From assembly GCF_023218935.1 (NCBI RefSeq), contig NZ_JAJIAL010000001.1: a stretch of DNA of 64,000 bases. One strand, 5' to 3'. Shown here in pieces: positions 62,580-64,000 of this stretch. The notes beneath the pieces were generated by a model. That model searched no databases. It saw nothing but the letters and a program-made list of their open reading frames with translations, and was not told the origin of the DNA. The number at the start of each line of letters is the position of its first letter. Position 1 is the first letter of the stretch. The stretch is from Fructobacillus cardui. Its GTDB lineage: Bacteria; Bacillota; Bacilli; Lactobacillales; Lactobacillaceae. The position numbers and the translations under genes were made by a program.

Positions 62580-63944
62580 TTATTTTTCAGCTTCAACAAC
62601 TTGAACAATTGAATCAACATAGGCGCTAACCAACTCTTCGGTTTTGGCTTCCGCCATTACTCGCACAATTGATTCCGTCCCGGAAGGACGAACCAGGACT
62701 CGACCATCACCGGCCATTTGCTTTTCAACCTGGTCAATCTTAGCCAACAGGGCTGGATTTTGCATCATTGCTTGCTTATCCGGCACTTTCACGTTCACTA
62801 ATTTTTGTGGATATAACGTGACATCGGCTGCCAATTCTGACAGTGACTGCCCAGTTTCCTTCATCACAAAGAGCAGTTGCAAGGCCGTCAACAAGCCATC
62901 CCCAGTCTTGGCCCAGTCACGGAAAATAATATGACCGGACTGTTCACCACCAAGGTTGTCATCATCTTCAACCATCTTTTCCATGACGTAGCGGTCACCG
63001 ACCTGAGTCTGGACAGATTTGATTCCTTGAGCTTCCAACGCTTTATAGAAACCAATGTTAGACATCACAGTTGAGACCACAGTTTGGTGCTTCAAACGAC
63101 CTTGGTTGTTCATAAAGCGGGCAGTGATATACATAATCTTATCACCATCCACAATTTCACCGTTTTCATCAACAGCGATTAAACGGTCACCGTCCCCATC
63201 AAAGGCCAAACCAGCTGAGAACTCCCCTTCTTTGACCATATCAATCAAAGCCTCTGGATGAGTCGAACCAACCTGGTCGTTGATATTCAAGCCGTCTGGT
63301 TCTGTCCCCATTGTTTTGAAATCAGCTCCCAAATCTGCAAAAAGACGTGGCAGAAGGTCAAAAGTCGCCCCATTGGCTCCATCTAAGGCTAACTTAAAGC
63401 CAGATAAGTCACCAGGGATAGTCTTCTGTAAGAAGGCCAAGTATTTCTGAGCACCCTCTTGGTAATGAGAAACAACACCCAACCCCTTAGCGCTTGGTCG
63501 CGGTAAGTCTTCATAGCCATCGCCGTCTAAGAGTGCTTCAATTTCGCTCTCAAGTTCATCTGAAAGCTTAAAACCGTCTTGACCAAAGAACTTAATACCG
63601 TTATCGGCGGCTGGATTATGGGATGCCGTAATTTGAATGCCGGCATCCGCTTCCAAAGCTTCAACCAAGTAAGCAACGGCTGGCGTAGTAATGACGCCCA
63701 AATTCAACACGTCAACGCCCACAGAAAGCAAGCCGGCAATCAACGCCTCTTGCAACATTTCAGAAGAAATTCGAGTATCTTGACCAACGATTACAACTGG
63801 GCGTCGATCAGGATTATCGTTGTGGCGAGTCAAAATTGCCCCACCAGCACGACCGAGTTTCAAGGCTAATTCAGGCTTTAAGCCTTCATTAGCAATGCCT
63901 CGGACCCCATCTGTTCCAAAGTATTTTAACTGCGATTCTGTCAT
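62580..63944 (-). CDS. glmM: Phosphoglucosamine mutase
   Basis: Converts glucosamine-6-phosphate to glucosamine-1-phosphate, between GlmS and GlmU in UDP-GlcNAc synthesis. It has 454 residues. It starts KYFGTDGVRGIANEGLKPEL. The phosphoserine motif is ITASHNPAADNGIKFFG (Ser near residue 105), the metal loop LAFDGDGDRLIAVDENG, the sugar loop GGEQSGHIIF and the phosphate loop RPSGTESIVRVMAEA. The ATG follows GGAGATAAATAAAAA. In Firmicutes it follows cdaA-cdaR; a possible end of the upstream gene lies at the window edge. Confidence 0.97.
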   Translation of the reverse strand: MTESQLKYFGTDGVRGIANEGLKPELALKLGRAGGAILTRHNDNPDRRPVVIVGQDTRISSEMLQEALIAGLLSVGVDVLNLGVITTPAVAYLVEALEADAGIQITASHNPAADNGIKFFGQDGFKLSDELESEIEALLDGDGYEDLPRPSAKGLGVVSHYQEGAQKYLAFLQKTIPGDLSGFKLALDGANGATFDLLPRLFADLGADFKTMGTEPDGLNINDQVGSTHPEALIDMVKEGEFSAGLAFDGDGDRLIAVDENGEIVDGDKIMYITARFMNNQGRLKHQTVVSTVMSNIGFYKALEAQGIKSVQTQVGDRYVMEKMVEDDDNLGGEQSGHIIFRDWAKTGDGLLTALQLLFVMKETGQSLSELAADVTLYPQKLVNVKVPDKQAMMQNPALLAKIDQVEKQMAGDGRVLVRPSGTESIVRVMAEAKTEELVSAYVDSIVQVVEAEK

Positions 63945-63951
63945 TTTTTAT

Positions 63952-64000
63952 TTATCTCCACTTATGGTTGGCCAATAATTTTAGCGCAAACAAATCAGAC
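63952..64000 (-). other. Possible 3-prime end of the gene upstream of glmM
   Basis: On the minus strand one frame reads SDLFALKLLANHKWR and stops with TAA eight bases before the glmM ATG. Gene order in Firmicutes would make it cdaR (ybbR-like). The other two frames contain stops. Too short to identify. Confidence 0.25.

Larger units (their letters stand above)
418..63998. repeat. Dispersed heptamer AAATCAG (reverse CTGATTT), about 104 copies
   Basis: Read by eye on the plus strand. AAATCAG at, among others, 418, 1116, 1517, 1616, 3302, 3668, 4504, 4727, 5065, 5164, 6557, 7892, 8728, 9724, 10892, 11888, 13929, 13980, 14775, 15924, 17401, 19558, 21662, 22285, 23957, 23994, 24442, 25030, 26295, 28668, 32985, 34313, 38513, 40081, 40498, 41245, 43603, 44224, 45382, 45490, 45622, 45716, 46318, 46876, 49297, 51878, 51902, 53865, 54845, 55284, 55614, 56901, 58846, 59065, 59353, 59698, 60718, 61450, 63319, 63992. 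CTGATTT at, among others, 741, 3251, 3748, 3924, 4983, 5934, 7874, 9413, 10607, 11235, 12822, 17574, 18549, 21409, 22007, 24021, 25050, 25384, 25420, 26464, 28232, 28581, 28760, 29921, 30919, 32569, 36312, 38150, 40895, 43764, 49336, 49730, 52757, 54051, 56170, 56819, 58022, 58106, 59235, 59616. About 64 versus 40. No extension of the consensus beyond seven bases is apparent. Confidence 0.85.

Noticed and set aside
418..63998. AAATCAG as an FtsK/SpoIIIE orienting sequence
   Set aside because: Such sequences are strongly strand-biased within a replichore; here both orientations are common (about 64 to 40) and the skew follows coding direction.
1..64000. CRISPR array, prophage, insertion sequence or rRNA operon
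   Set aside because: No regularly spaced repeats, transposase or integrase genes, phage structural genes or rRNA sequence were found.

Overview
The window looks like a chromosomal segment of a low-to-mid GC lactic acid bacterium (Firmicutes, Lactobacillales), most likely from the Leuconostoc/Fructobacillus/Weissella group. The reasons are Gram-positive gene orders (uppS-cdsA-rseP-proS-polC, rnc-smc-ftsY-ylxM-ffh, infC-rpmI-rplT), a zinc-free bL32, an RNase J2-type nuclease, a manganese catalase of the Lactobacillus plantarum type, a CBS-less IMP dehydrogenase and a leuS T-box. The genus is inferred, not proven. No phage, insertion sequence, CRISPR array or rRNA operon was seen.

Layout. 1-7.7 kb, minus strand: start of polC, proS, the site-2 protease rseP, cdsA, uppS and glmS. 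7.9-31 kb is more accessory and holds many broken genes: an adenine deaminase pseudogene, an unknown protein, ftsK, Mn-catalase, a decayed FAD amine oxidase, tRNA-Glu, trmL, an AI-2E family exporter, a lactonase, a fused glutamine-type ABC receptor/permease, RNase P RNA, gpsB-ypsA-recU, ilvE, a two-component system with a PAP2 phosphatase, a decayed membrane glycosyltransferase-like gene and a decayed HigBA-like toxin-antitoxin pair. 31.2-35 kb is a guanine-nucleotide operon (guaB, a catalytically dead guaB paralogue, guaA) behind a purine riboswitch. 35-42 kb: yitT, a MurJ/YtgP-like flippase, leuS with its T-box, an MnmM/YtqB-like methyltransferase and a 43-residue protein. 42-49 kb: tuf, a TPR protein, rnjB, infC-rpmI-rplT with an attenuated leader and an AUA start, and a DUF1361 protein. 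49-54.9 kb: rpmF, rqcH, mscL, a deoxynucleoside kinase, ruvA, a sortase and a HAD phosphatase. 55-64 kb: ffh-ylxM-ftsY-smc-rnc and glmM.

Most genes serve envelope precursor synthesis (uppS, cdsA, glmS, glmM, flippase), translation (proS, leuS, tuf, infC, L35, L20, L32, Rqc2, tRNA-Glu), protein targeting (ffh, ftsY) and chromosome handling (polC, ftsK, smc, recU, ruvA).

Two observations stand out. First, the heptamer AAATCAG/CTGATTT occurs about 104 times by my count (about 10 expected from base composition). It lies in genes and, at about twice the density, between them, sometimes as inverted pairs within terminators; this resembles an uptake-sequence or Chi-like system. Second, guaB and its neighbour paralogue show complementary degeneration. 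GuaB keeps the catalytic loop and flap but has lost the C-terminal cation-site motif. The paralogue keeps that C-terminus but has lost the active site. This suggests a heteromeric IMP dehydrogenase.
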